Source of the DNA: Bacteroidota bacterium
GTDB taxonomy: Bacteria; Bacteroidota; Bacteroidia; Chitinophagales; Chitinophagaceae
DNA length: 5,560 bases
Assembly: GCA_023386395.1 (NCBI GenBank)
Contig: JAEWJV010000620.1
Coordinates: forward strand, 1-5,560
Direction of reading: 5' to 3'
In this document: positions 5,275 to 5,560 of the stretch, piece by piece
Layout: each line of letters opens with the position of its first letter
Position numbering within the stretch: the stretch's first letter is position 1
Translations under genes and position numbers: made by a program
The notes under the pieces: model-generated
The model's database searches: none
What the model was told of the DNA's origin: nothing
The model's input: the letters and a program-made list of their open reading frames with translations, nothing else

Positions 5275-5560
5275 TTGATAAAGCCTGCCTTTCTTTTATT
5301 GATATTAATTGCTGCCAGCTGTTTATTGTCTTGCAAAAAGCCGCGTAAAGCTGTTTCCGTTACAACCTCTGCTGATTATAATAAAGGCGCATCTTTCTAT
5401 AATGTAAATAATGACTCAGCATTTTACTATTTTAATAAGCTGGTAACGAGTTCGGGAGATAGTTTGGAAATTGCAGCAGCCTACACCTATATGGGTATTA
5501 TTCAATCCCAGGGTGGAGACTATTTTGGCAGCCAGGAAAGCCTGTTGCAGTCCATGAAGC
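5275..5560 (+). CDS. TPR-type lipoprotein, N-terminal part (likely sensor/regulator)
   Basis: The frame opens after a TAA at 5246 and has no ATG. The most likely start is the TTG at 5275, giving (M)IKPAFLLLILIAASCLLSCKK, a lipoprotein signal with Cys20 (or Cys16) as the lipidated residue. At least 95 residues are visible before the window ends. The mature part reads DYNKGASFYNVNNDSAFYYFNKLVTSSGDSLEIA in short blocks, then AAAYTYMGIIQSQGGDYFGSQESLLQSMK, which are TPR helices with the usual small and aromatic residues (AYTYMGIIQ, GDYFGSQ). Bacteroidota carry many lipoproteins with this DSAFYYFNK-DSLEIAxAY-GDYFGxQESLL pattern. They typically continue through several TPRs to a TM helix and either a LuxR-type HTH or a histidine kinase. 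That downstream part lies outside the window, so the output domain is not known. The TPR lipoprotein call is good; the regulator role is inferred. Confidence 0.8.
   Translation, partial: MIKPAFLLLILIAASCLLSCKKPRKAVSVTTSADYNKGASFYNVNNDSAFYYFNKLVTSSGDSLEIAAAYTYMGIIQSQGGDYFGSQESLLQSMK

Noticed and set aside
5127..5348. 73-aa plus-strand frame across the terminator
   Set aside because: It spans a strong intrinsic terminator and overlaps both the peptide gene and the TPR lipoprotein in other frames.

Overview
The window looks like an ordinary chromosomal stretch of a Bacteroidota genome, probably Chitinophagaceae or a near relative. Evidence: AT-rich DNA, a promoter of the Bacteroidota type (TTTG/TTTA, then TAATTTTG), small lipoproteins with a lipobox Cys followed by polar residues, several non-ATG starts, and a TPR lipoprotein of a type common in that phylum. 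No phage, transposase, CRISPR, tRNA or rRNA signal was seen.

Positions 1-3215, minus strand, hold a compact four-gene operon. In transcription order it encodes a small beta-rich protein (3215-2760), a DUF4407 membrane protein (2721-1516, possibly from 2763), a second membrane protein of the same topology (1526-537), and a J-domain co-chaperone cut by the window edge (535 to <1). The junctions are 4 bp overlap (or 38 bp gap, depending on the start), 11 bp overlap and 1 bp gap, so the four are very likely co-expressed. The second membrane protein shows matched spacing of key residues with the DUF4407 protein and looks like a diverged paralogue. The inferred picture is a paired membrane assembly with coiled coils outside the inner membrane and cytoplasmic tails within reach of a J-protein/Hsp70. 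This is the best candidate in the window for an undescribed system.

Upstream on the same strand are a 70-aa Cys/His-rich lipoprotein (3542-3330, GTG start) and a 306-aa single-pass membrane protein (4688-3768) of a Bacteroidota family without known function. Both flanks of the 306-aa gene carry perfect inverted repeats and repeated GGAA words with a roughly 9-bp period.

From about 4783 the plus strand is used. A good promoter, a GC-rich leader able to fold, a 50-aa peptide gene (5030-5182) with a hydrophobic N-terminus and a Pro-rich tail, and a strong intrinsic terminator (5196-5226) form a complete small transcription unit. Directly after it begins a TPR lipoprotein (5275 to >5560), the N-terminal part of what is usually a membrane sensor or regulator.
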